Below the pieces are notes generated by a model. The model worked only from the letters and a program-made list of their open reading frames with translations, did not search any database and was not told where the DNA came from. Positions 17,788 to 26,626 of a stretch of DNA of 64,000 bases are shown here, piece by piece; position 1 is the first letter of the stretch; each line of letters starts with the position of its first letter. Made by a program: the position numbers and the translations under genes. Source of the DNA: Paenalcaligenes faecalis (GTDB lineage: Bacteria; Pseudomonadota; Gammaproteobacteria; Burkholderiales; Burkholderiaceae_B); contig NZ_CP106841.1 in assembly GCF_027557445.1 (NCBI RefSeq), positions 2,404,001 through 2,468,000 on the forward strand, given 5' to 3'.

Positions 17788-18588
17788 ATGAGTGCCTATT
17801 ACCAATTCATAGACAAACACACCAATGAGGACGGTACTGTCACTGCGCAATACCGCTCTACTATTCATGCCCAAGGCGCATGGAACCCACACGAACAACA
17901 CATGGCACCTGCCAGTGGCATCATTTCTGCTGAATTAGAACAGTTTCAACCACGCCCAGACATGCGCATAGGTCGGATTAGTTTTGATATTTTTGGTCTT
18001 ATTGCTGCAGGTGAATTCTCTATCACTACACGCGTCATTCGTCCCGGAAAAACCATTGAACTTATTGAATCCGAAATGCAAGCGAATGGGAAAACCTGTA
18101 TTGTGGCTCGTGCATGGCGTATGTGTACCCAAGACAGCACCGAAATCGCAGGCTTAGAAGATCAGCCCATCCACCACCCTGACACCCTGCCTCTCTGGGA
18201 GGGCATGTTACGTTGGCCAGGGGGTTATATCCAAAGCATAGAAACCAAGGCAGAGGCCAACCATCGCGCTGGTAAAGGGATTGTTTGGTTAAACAACCCA
18301 AAAGACATGATAGAAAATCAACCCACCAGTGACTTTGTACACCTGATGGGTATGGTAGATACCGCCAATGGCACTGTACCCCGTCAAGAAAGTGAGTTCA
18401 CATGGGGCTTTCCTAATTTAGATCTGCAAATTCACATGCATCGACAACCTGCGGGCAGCTGGCTAGGATTAGAAACCGTACAACAATATGGCCAAGACGG
18501 CATAGGACTAACTAGCTCTATATTGCACGATATCTATGGTCCCTTTGGTCGCGCTGAGCAAATTCTAACTCTACGAAAAGTCAGCTAA
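17788..18588 (+). CDS. Acyl-CoA thioesterase-like protein (double hotdog)
   Basis: About 266 residues with two hotdog halves, resembling the thioesterase-like superfamily related to TesB. The first half includes 'GRISFDIFGLIAAGEFSITTRVIR', and the second includes 'SDFVHLMGMVDTANG' and the ending 'SSILHDIYGPFGRAEQILTLR', which is typical of such proteins. I start at ATG 17788, which has an AAAGG site upstream; an in-frame TTG at 17758 has none. The natural substrate is unknown. It ends at a hairpin terminator, beyond which IscB copy 2 is inserted. Confidence 0.75.
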   Translation: MSAYYQFIDKHTNEDGTVTAQYRSTIHAQGAWNPHEQHMAPASGIISAELEQFQPRPDMRIGRISFDIFGLIAAGEFSITTRVIRPGKTIELIESEMQANGKTCIVARAWRMCTQDSTEIAGLEDQPIHHPDTLPLWEGMLRWPGGYIQSIETKAEANHRAGKGIVWLNNPKDMIENQPTSDFVHLMGMVDTANGTVPRQESEFTWGFPNLDLQIHMHRQPAGSWLGLETVQQYGQDGIGLTSSILHDIYGPFGRAEQILTLRKVS

Positions 18589-18610
18589 AAACGTCATAAA
18601 GATCATACAT

Positions 18611-18642
18611 AACGCCGCAGCATTGTGTATTTCTGCGGCGTT
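18611..18642. terminator. Terminator hairpin between two thioesterase genes
   Basis: Arms AACGCCGCAG and CTGCGGCGTT flank a loop of 12 bases, with A/T-rich sequence after it. It ends the gene at 17788-18588. Before IscB insertion it would also have ended the convergent thioesterase now at 20340. Confidence 0.75.
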
Positions 18643-18665
18643 ATGAATAACTTTTATTCAACGCG

Positions 18666-18959
18666 TCAATAACCCCGCCCTAAAGGGCGAGGCATGCCAG
18701 ATTCGTTCTGCGCTTGCCTAGATTGACCAGACTCAGCGCTGTTGTAGCGCTACGTTGGTGTTACGTTCAAGACGCACCTTGGAATCCTTCCTCAGTTCCA
18801 AGCTCTGTAAGCGGTAGCCGCAGACACGCCTCGGGTAGGCACGAAACGGGCTACCGCATGGTGCATTAGGCATCTAGCGGGACATCAACCTTGTCGAGGG
18901 GAGCGAGGCGTAAGCCTCCGTCACAAGGCCCTTACGGGCAAAATTAGGAGAAAATAGCC
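18666..18959 (+). ncRNA. Omega-RNA region of IscB copy 2
   Basis: Same layout as in copy 1: left-end hairpin, a conserved block (TTGCCTAGATTGACCAGACT), variable paired stems, then GTCGAGGGGAGCGAGGCG close to the gene. The stem TTGGAA (18779-18784)/TTCCAA (18796-18801) and the stem GCGGTAGCC (18811-18819)/GGCTACCGC (18849-18857) carry compensatory changes relative to copy 1. The guide should come from 18646-18665, immediately outside the element. Confidence 0.85.
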
Positions 18960-20294
18960 ATGGCTGTTTTTGTAATAGATAGACGCCAAGCGCCGTTGAT
19001 GCCGTGCTCCGAGAAGCGAGCACGACTTTTATTGGCGCGAGGGCGAGCAAGGGTGCATCGATTGATCCCCTTTACGATTCGCTTGATTGACAGAGAGGTG
19101 GCGCAAAGCGAGCTTCAACCGTTAGAGCTTAAGATTGACCCTGGCAGTAAAACATCAGGGCTGGCGTTAGTTCGCAATAACGATACCGTTAACGCGGAAA
19201 CGGGCAAGATAACAGCTACGGCGCACGTATTAAACCTGTTCGAGTTGACTCATCGTGGGTTTCAAATTAGTAAAGCTTTAACCGCGAGAAGCCAAATGCG
19301 GCGTCGCCGTCGTAGCGCCAACTTACGTTACCGTGCGCCTCGATTCCTTAATCGAAAAAACAAAGGCGAAGGGTGGCTCGCACCTAGCTTGCAGCATCGA
19401 ATTGATACTACGTTATCGTGGGTTGCGCGAATACGAAACGTGGCACCAATTACGCACCTTGCACAAGAGCTGGTTCGATTTGATATGCAGCAGCTTGAAA
19501 ACCCCGAGATAGCGGGCGTGGAGTACCAGCAAGGCGAATTAGCAGGCTATGAGGTGCGCGAGTATTTATTGGAAAAGTGGGGACGACAATGTGCCTATTG
19601 CGATGTATCAGAGGTGCCGCTGCAAATCGAACACATTCACCCCAAAGCGCGAGGCGGCTCGAACCGCGTCAGTAACTTAACGCTCGCGTGTGCACCCTGC
19701 AACCTAAAGAAAGCCGCGCAAGACATCACCCAATTCTTGGCCAAAGACCCCAAACGCTTAACCAAGATTCAAGCCCAAGCGAAACGCCCCTTACGCGATG
19801 CAGCTGCCGTTAACGCCACGCGATGGAAACTGCTTAACGCGCTCAAGGGATTAGGACTGCCCGTGCGCACCGGGTCTGGGGGCTTAACGAAGTGCAATCG
19901 CTCACGGCTCGTTATACCAAAGACACATGCCTTAGATGCAGTGTGCGTGGGCGAAGTGGATTTTGTAGAGCATTGGCAAAAACCGACGTTAGTGATTAAA
20001 GCCACCGGGCGTGGTAGTTACCAACGCACACGACTCACCCGCTTTGGCTTCCCGCGAGGCTATTTAACGCGGCAAAAAAATATCCACGGCTTTCAGACGG
20101 GTGATAGGGTAAAGGCGATAGTTACCCAAGGCAAGAAGGTTGGCGCGTATATTGGTCGCGTTGCCGTTAGGGCTTCAGGTAGTTTTAATATTCAAACCGC
20201 AGTGGGTTTGGTTCAAGGCATTAGCCACCGTTACTGCACCCTTATTCAACGTAGCGATGGCTACGGATACTCAACCCGAATAGATAGCTTCTAA
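18960..20294 (+). CDS. iscB: IscB RNA-guided nuclease, copy 2
   Basis: 444 residues, intact and colinear with copy 1, with PLMP, RuvC-I Asp60, bridge helix, Glu170, HNH ('EHIH' instead of 'DHIH' at 224-227, cysteines 211/214/244/247) and RuvC-III His323/Asp326. About 35 substitutions separate the copies, many conservative, and they are spread along the protein. Both copies therefore appear to have been kept under selection rather than decaying. Glu in place of Asp before the HNH histidine is common in HNH enzymes. The gene uses the same AGGAG ribosome site as copy 1. Confidence 0.95.
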   Translation: MAVFVIDRRQAPLMPCSEKRARLLLARGRARVHRLIPFTIRLIDREVAQSELQPLELKIDPGSKTSGLALVRNNDTVNAETGKITATAHVLNLFELTHRGFQISKALTARSQMRRRRRSANLRYRAPRFLNRKNKGEGWLAPSLQHRIDTTLSWVARIRNVAPITHLAQELVRFDMQQLENPEIAGVEYQQGELAGYEVREYLLEKWGRQCAYCDVSEVPLQIEHIHPKARGGSNRVSNLTLACAPCNLKKAAQDITQFLAKDPKRLTKIQAQAKRPLRDAAAVNATRWKLLNALKGLGLPVRTGSGGLTKCNRSRLVIPKTHALDAVCVGEVDFVEHWQKPTLVIKATGRGSYQRTRLTRFGFPRGYLTRQKNIHGFQTGDRVKAIVTQGKKVGAYIGRVAVRASGSFNIQTAVGLVQGISHRYCTLIQRSDGYGYSTRIDSF

Positions 20295-20339
20295 CTTTTA
20301 GGAGACGCGAGAACAAAGGGGGGCACTACGTGACCCGTG

Positions 20340-20855
20340 CTATCCCTCCCCGCCATAAATGACGGGGTATCTCGCACAATTTAGATGAATTTCTTTTTGG
20401 CGCTGCTCCATTTCTTTACGTAACTCTCGACGAATCTCTGCAGCCGCAAATCGACGTTTTTCATCAGCCGTGCTGGGGGTTAATGGCGGGACTTTTATCG
20501 ATTTGTACTCATCATCTACCGCTACCATAGTAAAAAAGCAGCTATTTACATGACGTACAACACGACTACGAATGTCTTCTGCAACCACCTTAATACCTAT
20601 TTCCATTGAGGATGAGCCTGTGTAATTAACGCTCGCTAAAAACGTCACTAACTCACCAACATGAATAGGTTGTTTAAACGTAACCTGATCTACACTTAAG
20701 GTAACGACGTAACGATTGGCATAGCGGCTTGCACAGGCATAGGCAACCTGATCCAATAACTTCAAAATGTTGCCACCATGCACATTACCTGAAAAATTAG
20801 CGGTGTCAGGCGTCATCAAAATTGTCATCGTTAATTGATGGTAAGGTAAATCCAT
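20340..20855 (-). CDS. Acyl-CoA thioesterase (YciA-like) with transposon-derived C-terminal tail
   Basis: A 171-residue single hotdog thioesterase. The active-site helix 'NFSGNVHGGNILKLLDQVAY' and the following strand fit YciA/acyl-CoA hydrolases that cleave medium and long acyl-CoA in the cytoplasm. The last 10-11 residues ('ARYPVIYGGEG') are translated from the right end of IscB copy 2, because the element interrupted the gene just before its own stop. If the flanks are rejoined, a stop appears within about three codons after the last native Cys. The tail is distal to the fold, so activity is likely kept. Start ATG 20855 is supported by position and family length. Confidence 0.82.
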   Translation of the reverse strand: MDLPYHQLTMTILMTPDTANFSGNVHGGNILKLLDQVAYACASRYANRYVVTLSVDQVTFKQPIHVGELVTFLASVNYTGSSSMEIGIKVVAEDIRSRVVRHVNSCFFTMVAVDDEYKSIKVPPLTPSTADEKRRFAAAEIRRELRKEMEQRQKEIHLNCARYPVIYGGEG

Positions 20856-20966
20856 GAGTTTCTCTTTATCCTGTAATGGTTATGAATAGCGCATATAGAT
20901 GGTAATTTGAACTTATTACATAGTATAACGAGTTCAACAACTTGACTAACTTCACAGGCTCTTTAC

Positions 20967-21332
20967 ATGCGTATCAATACCGAGCAATTTCCCCTTGTAT
21001 GGATTTCCTCTGAACCCTCTGATAACTGGGAAGACGAGCTCAATCAACTTTTGCAACAAGATCAACGATTTGTACTTATTACCCGAGAAATTCCTACCCA
21101 AGACTCGGGGGATGGAAACTCAAATAAAAGTCGCCTATCTGACTGGCTGAAAAAGAATAAAGAAGCCATGCAGCAGGTATGTGCAGGCAGTGTCATCATC
21201 GTGAATAATCAGCTCATTGCCATGGCGATAGGCTTTGCCCTAGCACCACTCAGTAAAACCTTTGGGTATCCTATGCAGGCAATTACTGAAGACAACCTAG
21301 ACGCAACAATAGAAACACTTTTGAATTCTTAA
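20967..21332 (+). CDS. Hypothetical protein
   Basis: A 121-residue soluble protein I do not recognise. It is acidic at the start ('NWEDELNQLLQQDQRFVLIT') and has a short hydrophobic stretch near 75-95. The pattern of alternating strands and helices suggests a small alpha/beta domain. It is divergent from the thioesterase gene with 111 bases between starts, and is followed by a clear terminator, so it is a single-gene unit. Confidence 0.6.
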   Translation: MRINTEQFPLVWISSEPSDNWEDELNQLLQQDQRFVLITREIPTQDSGDGNSNKSRLSDWLKKNKEAMQQVCAGSVIIVNNQLIAMAIGFALAPLSKTFGYPMQAITEDNLDATIETLLNS

Positions 21333-21348
21333 CCCGAGGCCACAACGG

Positions 21349-21382
21349 ACAAGAGCCCGGCTCGAAAGGAGCGGGCTCTTGT
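21349..21382. terminator. Terminator hairpin
   Basis: Arms ACAAGAGCCCG and CGGGCTCTTGT enclose a 12-base loop. No long T-run follows, but stability is high. It separates the hypothetical gene from the convergent ppiC-like gene. Confidence 0.75.
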
Positions 21383-21419
21383 ATGCAAAGCTAGGCCTAT
21401 AAGGCGTTTACGTCATTGA

Positions 21420-21701
21420 TTAGTCGTTACGCTCTGTCACCAAAATTAAATGGTAGCCAAACTGAGTTTTAACTGGGCCCTGTACCACCCCAACAGGAGC
21501 ACTAAAAACCACTTCATCAAACTCTGCAACCATTTGGCCGCGACCGAACTGACCTAGCTCCCCACCTTGACGGGAGGATGGGCAGCTGGAGTTAGCCTGT
21601 GCTAATTGCGCAAAATCAGCGCCGCTTTCGATTTCAGCTTTTAGCGCTTGGGCTTTTTCTTCGCTGTTAACTAGGATATGACTTGCTGAAGCTTGTACCA
21701 T
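21420..21701 (-). CDS. ppiC: Parvulin-type peptidyl-prolyl isomerase (PpiC-like)
   Basis: A 93-residue single-domain parvulin with the family order 'ASHILV', 'FAQLAQANSSCPSSRQGGELG', 'FGRGQMVAEFDEVVF' and 'QFGYHLILV'. It catalyses cis/trans isomerisation of proline bonds in the cytoplasm. The start is placed at ATG 21699-21701 because AAGGAG lies just upstream; the longer frame to 21770 adds residues unlike any parvulin. Confidence 0.92.
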   Translation of the reverse strand: MVQASASHILVNSEEKAQALKAEIESGADFAQLAQANSSCPSSRQGGELGQFGRGQMVAEFDEVVFSAPVGVVQGPVKTQFGYHLILVTERND

Positions 21702-21789
21702 GAAATACTCCTTAATAAATGTTCTTGAAAGGTTAACGTAAATTAGCCAAAAATGCAGGTATTGCCACACGTTAATTAGCTAAATACCG

Positions 21790-22254
21790 TTATCCGTTTT
21801 GAACTTTACGAGTCAACCTTGTCATCAATCGGTCTAAAGCATTCGCAAATTCACGCCTATCTGTCTGATTAAAAGCAGGTGGCCCACCCGTATCAATTCC
21901 CGCCCCACGCAATTCTTCTAGCATATCTCGAGTCGACAAACGCTCTCGAATATTATCTGTGGTAAAGCTTTCACCTCTGGGACTTAATACAAAAACCTGT
22001 AAATCAACCAATTGCGCTGCTAACGGAATATCACCGGTAATGACTAAATCACCCGCCGTCACATGCTGCACGATATAGTCATCAGCCACATCAAAACCAC
22101 GCGGCACTTGCACTGCTTTAATCAATAATGAAGGGGGTGTACGTAACATCTGATTAGCCACCAAAGTCAGCGGTGACTGCCAACGTTGAGCCGCCCTAAA
22201 TAAGATGTCTTTCACCACAACCGGACACGCATCCGCATCAACCCATATATGCAT
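21790..22254 (-). CDS. YaiI/YqxD family protein (UPF0178)
   Basis: A 154-residue member of the DUF188 family, which has a PIN-like fold: 'IWVDADACPVVVKDILFRAA' at the start, 'DYIVQHVTAGDLVITGDIPLA' in the middle and 'RREFANALDRL' near the end. Conserved acidic residues suggest metal binding and possible nuclease activity, but no function is established. The ATG at 22252-22254 has a GAAGGA site; the 14 extra residues upstream are not family-like. Confidence 0.88.
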   Translation of the reverse strand: MHIWVDADACPVVVKDILFRAAQRWQSPLTLVANQMLRTPPSLLIKAVQVPRGFDVADDYIVQHVTAGDLVITGDIPLAAQLVDLQVFVLSPRGESFTTDNIRERLSTRDMLEELRGAGIDTGGPPAFNQTDRREFANALDRLMTRLTRKVQNG

Positions 22255-22292
22255 TCTATTCCTTCGTTTTTTGCTGTTTACAACACATGCTG

Positions 22293-22557
22293 TCATTGTG
22301 GGGTATAAGGCGCTCTATTTTTAGGAAAATAAATACCATGTTGATTAACGTGCTTCACCATAATGCCTGAGGTGGAATCAAAGCAAGTTCTAGGCTCCCA
22401 ATCGCTAGGGCTAAACCATGTATAGGGAGGGGTGATACGCTGTTCCTCTGAGATTCGTCGATCAGGATAAGGAAACAATAAAGATACCGCCTACCGCCGC
22501 CCCCAAACCCATCTGTTGAATCACATGGGCGCTACTGCTTACCAAAAAAAGATCCAT
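22293..22557 (-). pseudogene. Possible frameshifted small membrane-protein gene
   Basis: An ATG at 22557 opens a 31-residue frame with one hydrophobic segment ('MGLGAAVGGIFIV') ending at TGA 22462. An overlapping second frame continues to 22293 with 'YTWFSPSDWEPRTCFD' and looks coding. A single frameshift near 22470 would join them into a protein of about 85 residues. I do not recognise it. It could equally be chance; the 316-base gap between YaiI and the GGDEF gene otherwise shows nothing. Confidence 0.3.
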
Positions 22558-22570
22558 GTTTATATACACC

Positions 22571-23734
22571 CTAAGCGATCTCAACCCGATTGCGTCCAGC
22601 TGCCTTGCCTTTATAAAGAGCAGAGTCAGCTAAATGAAGTGCCTGCTCTAAACCGTTAACACCATAAAAAGCGGGTGAAACCCCAATTGTGACAGAGCAA
22701 CGCAAGGGAAGATCTAAGCCAGCAATTGTAATCCCGTGATTTTCAATTGCCGAACGCAAACGCTCTGCTAGCTGCCTTGTCCCCGCCTCATTTGTTTCTA
22801 AACAGATGGCAACAAACTCTTCCCCGCCAATACGCCCCGTTAAATCGCCCCCTCGGACCGTAGAGCGCAACACATCTGCCACATGACAGATCACTATGTC
22901 TCCCGCTTTATGCCCATACGTATCATTTATGAGTTTAAAGTGATCAATGTCCATTAATAGCAAATAAGCCGGAGTTGCCTTTCGGGTACTAAAATACAAC
23001 TGTAATGCGTCTAGCAATCCTCTACGATTAAACAACTCAGTCAGCGGATCACGCGCTGCCATATTACGTAACTCATCAGTCAAACGTCGTAATACTAGCC
23101 ACACGATGGAAGGCGGTACGATAGTTGCTAAAGTAGACATATAAATATAAAAAATCATTTGAAAATGACTATCCATATGCAGCGCATCTAGTCCACCATC
23201 CAAAATCCTCAAAAACTTCAATGCATTAAGAACACAGATCCCGCCGATGAGAAAGGCGAAAAAGATCATTTCTCCGTATAGTTTTCTTGCAAACGTCCGT
23301 ACCCCATAAAGCACAGTTATCGTCATAACAAAAAACAACAACGTAGCCGTCGCCGCAAGCATGGCGTAACGAGCTGCTGGCATGACAGGCACTACATACC
23401 ACTGCGCTATGACCTGCATTCCCCCGTAGCTCACACAAAATATAATCAATGGACGCCACAATCGAACTGAGTGCCCGAAAAACCGCATCGCCCCTAACCA
23501 GTAAGCAATAGGTGAGGCTAATGTAAGGCTGTGATTCAGCACACTCATTATGCTCCAGGCCGGACCACCCTCAGTCAGTTGCAAGATATAGGCTAAAGCC
23601 AATAAAAGATTACCTACAGCAAAGTAATCCATCCCCATCCTGTTACCAGGAAGACGTCGACTAATAAGCAAAAACATCACCGAAAAGCACAATAAGTGTG
23701 CGCACAGCATACCGACGAGAACGGAGGCAACCAT
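22571..23734 (-). CDS. Membrane-bound diguanylate cyclase (GGDEF)
   Basis: The 387-residue protein has about seven membrane helices (residues 1-215), then a GGDEF domain (about 225-387). The active site reads GGEEF and is preceded five residues earlier by RGGD, the inhibitory I-site, so product feedback by c-di-GMP is expected. 'DIDHFKLINDTYGHKAGD' holds the metal and substrate residues. It should synthesise c-di-GMP from GTP. No EAL domain or dedicated sensor is present beyond the 7TM part, and no partner gene lies next to it. Confidence 0.93.
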   Translation of the reverse strand: MVASVLVGMLCAHLLCFSVMFLLISRRLPGNRMGMDYFAVGNLLLALAYILQLTEGGPAWSIMSVLNHSLTLASPIAYWLGAMRFFGHSVRLWRPLIIFCVSYGGMQVIAQWYVVPVMPAARYAMLAATATLLFFVMTITVLYGVRTFARKLYGEMIFFAFLIGGICVLNALKFLRILDGGLDALHMDSHFQMIFYIYMSTLATIVPPSIVWLVLRRLTDELRNMAARDPLTELFNRRGLLDALQLYFSTRKATPAYLLLMDIDHFKLINDTYGHKAGDIVICHVADVLRSTVRGGDLTGRIGGEEFVAICLETNEAGTRQLAERLRSAIENHGITIAGLDLPLRCSVTIGVSPAFYGVNGLEQALHLADSALYKGKAAGRNRVEIA

Positions 23735-24125
23735 ATAGATTAAAGGAAAAAAGGACTGCTTTTAAGGGGAAAACTGAATCACTATCAGTCGCAGATCGAC
23801 AAGAAAGCGCTAGGTAAATTAATTATAAATTTTCACCTAATGTGTGTTTTAAAGGGCTTCTCATCAGAAAAATATTGTAAGGGATTTTTCTCGACTGCCT
23901 TGCTCATGTAGTCAAAACCCTACGGCACCTCCCCCATACAATTTACAGATTTATGACAATCAAACTGCGGAAACCTAGGGTTTATGCGGATCAAACACTT
24001 CATTAGTTAATTTCAAGTTAGCTTGAAAAACGATCGTTATTATTTCACCACTAAAGAGAATATTATTCATGTATTGATTTCCTAAGCCATGTAGAGACAT
24101 GGCTGTATTTATTTAGAGGTATGAC
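23735..24125. promoter_or_regulatory. Long intergenic region between GGDEF and MetE-like genes
   Basis: 391 bases with no credible gene. It must hold divergent promoters. A perfect dyad, TTTCAAG-TTAG-CTTGAAA at 24011-24028, about 100 bases upstream of the MetE-like gene, is a candidate operator; it is not the MetR consensus (TGAA..TTCA). No riboswitch fold that I can recognise (SAM, cobalamin) is evident. Confidence 0.4.
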
Positions 24126-25250
24126 ATGTCTTTGTTCCGATCACTCCCCCCTTTCCGTGCTGATGTCGTTGGGAGTTATTTGCGTCCTATGACTCTAAAA
24201 CAAGCACGTCATAATTTCGAAAAGGGCCAGTTATCTGCCGAGGATTTGCGTAAAGAAGAAAATAACGCGATTCGTGCCAGCGTAGAACATCAGTGCAATT
24301 GCGGCTTGGACGTTGTCACTGATGGCGAATTCCGCCGTACTTGGTGGCATTTTGACTTTTTCGATGGTCTGGAAGGCGTAGAACGCTACGATACGAATGC
24401 CGGTATTCAATTCTCAGGTGTACAAACTAAATCACACAACGTACGAGTGATCGGTAAGGTCAAATTTGGCAATCACCCAATGCTAGAGGACTTTACTTTT
24501 CTGCAGTCCCTCGCATCTGGCGCTGTCCCAAAAATGACAATCCCTAGCCCAAGCGTCTTGCATTTTCGCGGTGGTCGCGATGTGGTCAGCCCTGACGTAT
24601 ACCCTAATTTAAATGAATTTTTTGATGACTTAGTTCAGGTTTACCGTGATGCCATTGCTGCTTTTTATGCCGCAGGCTGTCGTTATTTGCAACTTGATGA
24701 CACAGTATGGGCCTATTTATGTTCAGACGAGCAAAAGCAACTGGTTCGTGAGCGTGGGGATGACCCTGATGAACTAGCTAAAATCTATGCCGATGTACTA
24801 AATCGAGCACTAGAAGGCAAGCCAGAAGACTTGGTGATTGGGCTACACGTCTGCCGTGGAAACTTCCGTTCTACCTGGATTTCCTCTGGCGGATACGAGC
24901 CAGTAGCGGAATTGCTATTTGGTTCCGTGAATGTAGATGCGTTCTTCCTAGAGTACGACAATGATCGTTCTGGGGATTTTCGTCCGCTCCGTTTTATAAA
25001 ACCGGGGCACCAACAAGTGGTATTAGGCTTAGTGACCACCAAAACGGGTGAGCTAGAGGAAAAAGCCTTGATCAAAGCACGTTTGCAAGAGGCCGCTCAA
25101 TACGTACCCTTAGATCAAATCTGTTTAAGCCCGCAGTGCGGTTTTTCCTCCACCGAAGAGGGCAACAACATTAGTGAGGCTGAGCAAGAAGCCAAACTGC
25201 GTTTAGTTGTTGATGTAGCCCGCGAAATATGGGGCGACTCTCAGGCCTAA
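24126..25250 (+). CDS. MetE C-terminal-like, cobalamin-independent methyltransferase (YxjG/YxjH family)
   Basis: The 374-residue TIM barrel resembles the catalytic half of cobalamin-independent methionine synthase. Zinc-type ligands are in 'GLHVCRGNF' and 'LSPQCGFSS', and 'RADVVGSYLRP' opens the barrel. Stand-alone members such as B. subtilis YxjH are thought to use methyl donors other than methyl-tetrahydrofolate polyglutamate. The gene is 20 bases upstream of an MFS transporter of the aromatic acid group. In several organisms this combination belongs to the use of methylated or thio-compounds. The substrate is not fixed by sequence. Confidence 0.82.
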   Translation: MSLFRSLPPFRADVVGSYLRPMTLKQARHNFEKGQLSAEDLRKEENNAIRASVEHQCNCGLDVVTDGEFRRTWWHFDFFDGLEGVERYDTNAGIQFSGVQTKSHNVRVIGKVKFGNHPMLEDFTFLQSLASGAVPKMTIPSPSVLHFRGGRDVVSPDVYPNLNEFFDDLVQVYRDAIAAFYAAGCRYLQLDDTVWAYLCSDEQKQLVRERGDDPDELAKIYADVLNRALEGKPEDLVIGLHVCRGNFRSTWISSGGYEPVAELLFGSVNVDAFFLEYDNDRSGDFRPLRFIKPGHQQVVLGLVTTKTGELEEKALIKARLQEAAQYVPLDQICLSPQCGFSSTEEGNNISEAEQEAKLRLVVDVAREIWGDSQA

Positions 25251-25270
25251 GCCCCGTCGTGTGACAAACC

Positions 25271-26626
25271 ATGAACTCAACCATTAGCTCTGATCTAACG
25301 CTGCGCCAACGTTTGGACGCAGCCTCTATGGGTAGCCTGCAATGGCGAGCCATCGCCTTATGCTTTTTAATCAATGCGATTGATGGCATCGATGTCTTAG
25401 TCATGGCCTTTACCGCATCTGCTGTAGTCAAAGACTGGGAATTAACAAATGTGACCCTAGGCTGGCTACTATCGGCAGGTATTATTGGCATGACCGTTGG
25501 CTCTGTCTTCTTAACCCCGCTTTCCGATCGCTGGGGGCGGCGACCACTTGTACTGGGCAGCTTATTTGCCGCTGGTGCATTTATGGTTGCAACAGAATGG
25601 GCACAAGGCCCATGGACCTTAGGCATGCTGCGCTTTTTAACTGGTGTGGGTATTGGTTGTAGTATCGTGAATGCCAATGTGCTCACCAGCGAATACGCAA
25701 ATGCCCGCTGGCGCGCGCTGGCCATTGGCTTACAATCTGTCGGCTTTGCCCTAGGCGCTACCTTAGGTGGCATGATGGCTGCTTATTTGCTTAAAAATAG
25801 CGTATGGCAAAACGTATTTGTCTGGGGTGGAGTCTTAACGTGGATTGCCGCTCTACTGATTGCGGTCGGTTTACCTGAGTCGCTAGACCAGCTCCTCCAA
25901 GGACGTAAGAAAAATGACATGGAGCGTGCTCAGCATTTATTACAACGCATGGGACATGGTCATTTTTCAGTACAAGAAAGCATCACGCCAGCCACTAAAC
26001 CTAGCGCACTGCAAGCTCTGCAATTATTGTGGGCTCCTGACGCGTTGCGAACCTGGCTACTAGGAGGCAGCTTCTTTGCGCTCATGTTTAGTTTTTACTT
26101 TGTCACCAGCTGGACTCCCAAGCTATTAGAGCAAGCAGGTTTATCGGCAGATAAAGGCTTAGCGGGGGGGGTACTGCTACACGTAGGGGGTATGTTAGGT
26201 GCATTGGCACTGGGGCTATTAGCCAGCCGCTGGCAACTACAACGTGTTGCACAATCGTTAATGGTACTAGGTGTATTTGCACTGTGTGCCGTTATTCCTG
26301 CAACTAGCTGGTCTTTGCCTGCCGCTGTCGCTCTGGGCATTGCCATTGGCTTTTTAATTAACGGCTCCATTGCAGGTCTATATGCTACCGCCCCACAAAG
26401 CTTTGCCGCTACCCAACGCAGTTCTGGCGTCGGCATTGTCTTGGCCTTCGCCCGTCTAGGCGGCATGGCCTCTCCCGTAGTAGCTGGCCATTTACTCGAA
26501 GCAGAATGGTCTGTAAGCAGTTTATATTGGTTATACGCAGGCGCTCTCTTAGTCGCTGCTGTCTTTTTGCAGTTTTTCTTGAAATCTCAGCGTTCAGAGT
26601 TAAAAGCCACCGTCTGCCAATCCTGA
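25271..26626 (+). CDS. MFS transporter, aromatic acid:H+ symporter-like
   Basis: The 451-residue protein has 12 predicted membrane helices. The MFS signature between helices 2 and 3 ('PLSDRWGRRPLVL') and the acidic residue in helix 1 ('NAIDGIDVLVMAF') match the AAHS group (PcaK, BenK, GenK). It likely imports an organic acid used by, or linked to, the upstream MetE-like enzyme, with which it forms a two-gene operon. Its 3' end overlaps the convergent LysR gene by 40 bases. Confidence 0.85.
   Translation: MNSTISSDLTLRQRLDAASMGSLQWRAIALCFLINAIDGIDVLVMAFTASAVVKDWELTNVTLGWLLSAGIIGMTVGSVFLTPLSDRWGRRPLVLGSLFAAGAFMVATEWAQGPWTLGMLRFLTGVGIGCSIVNANVLTSEYANARWRALAIGLQSVGFALGATLGGMMAAYLLKNSVWQNVFVWGGVLTWIAALLIAVGLPESLDQLLQGRKKNDMERAQHLLQRMGHGHFSVQESITPATKPSALQALQLLWAPDALRTWLLGGSFFALMFSFYFVTSWTPKLLEQAGLSADKGLAGGVLLHVGGMLGALALGLLASRWQLQRVAQSLMVLGVFALCAVIPATSWSLPAAVALGIAIGFLINGSIAGLYATAPQSFAATQRSSGVGIVLAFARLGGMASPVVAGHLLEAEWSVSSLYWLYAGALLVAAVFLQFFLKSQRSELKATVCQS

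Larger units (their letters stand above)
18666..20375 (+). mobile_element. IscB-bearing IS200/IS605-like element, copy 2
   Basis: A 1.71-kb copy in the opposite orientation to copy 1. The left end again starts TCAATAACCCCGCCC and the right end finishes at GGGGTATCTCGC with the same terminal hairpins. Flanking bases beyond these points differ completely between the copies, which fixes the ends within a few bases. No TnpA is encoded. Insertion was at the 3' end of a thioesterase gene, next to a terminator. Confidence 0.87.
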
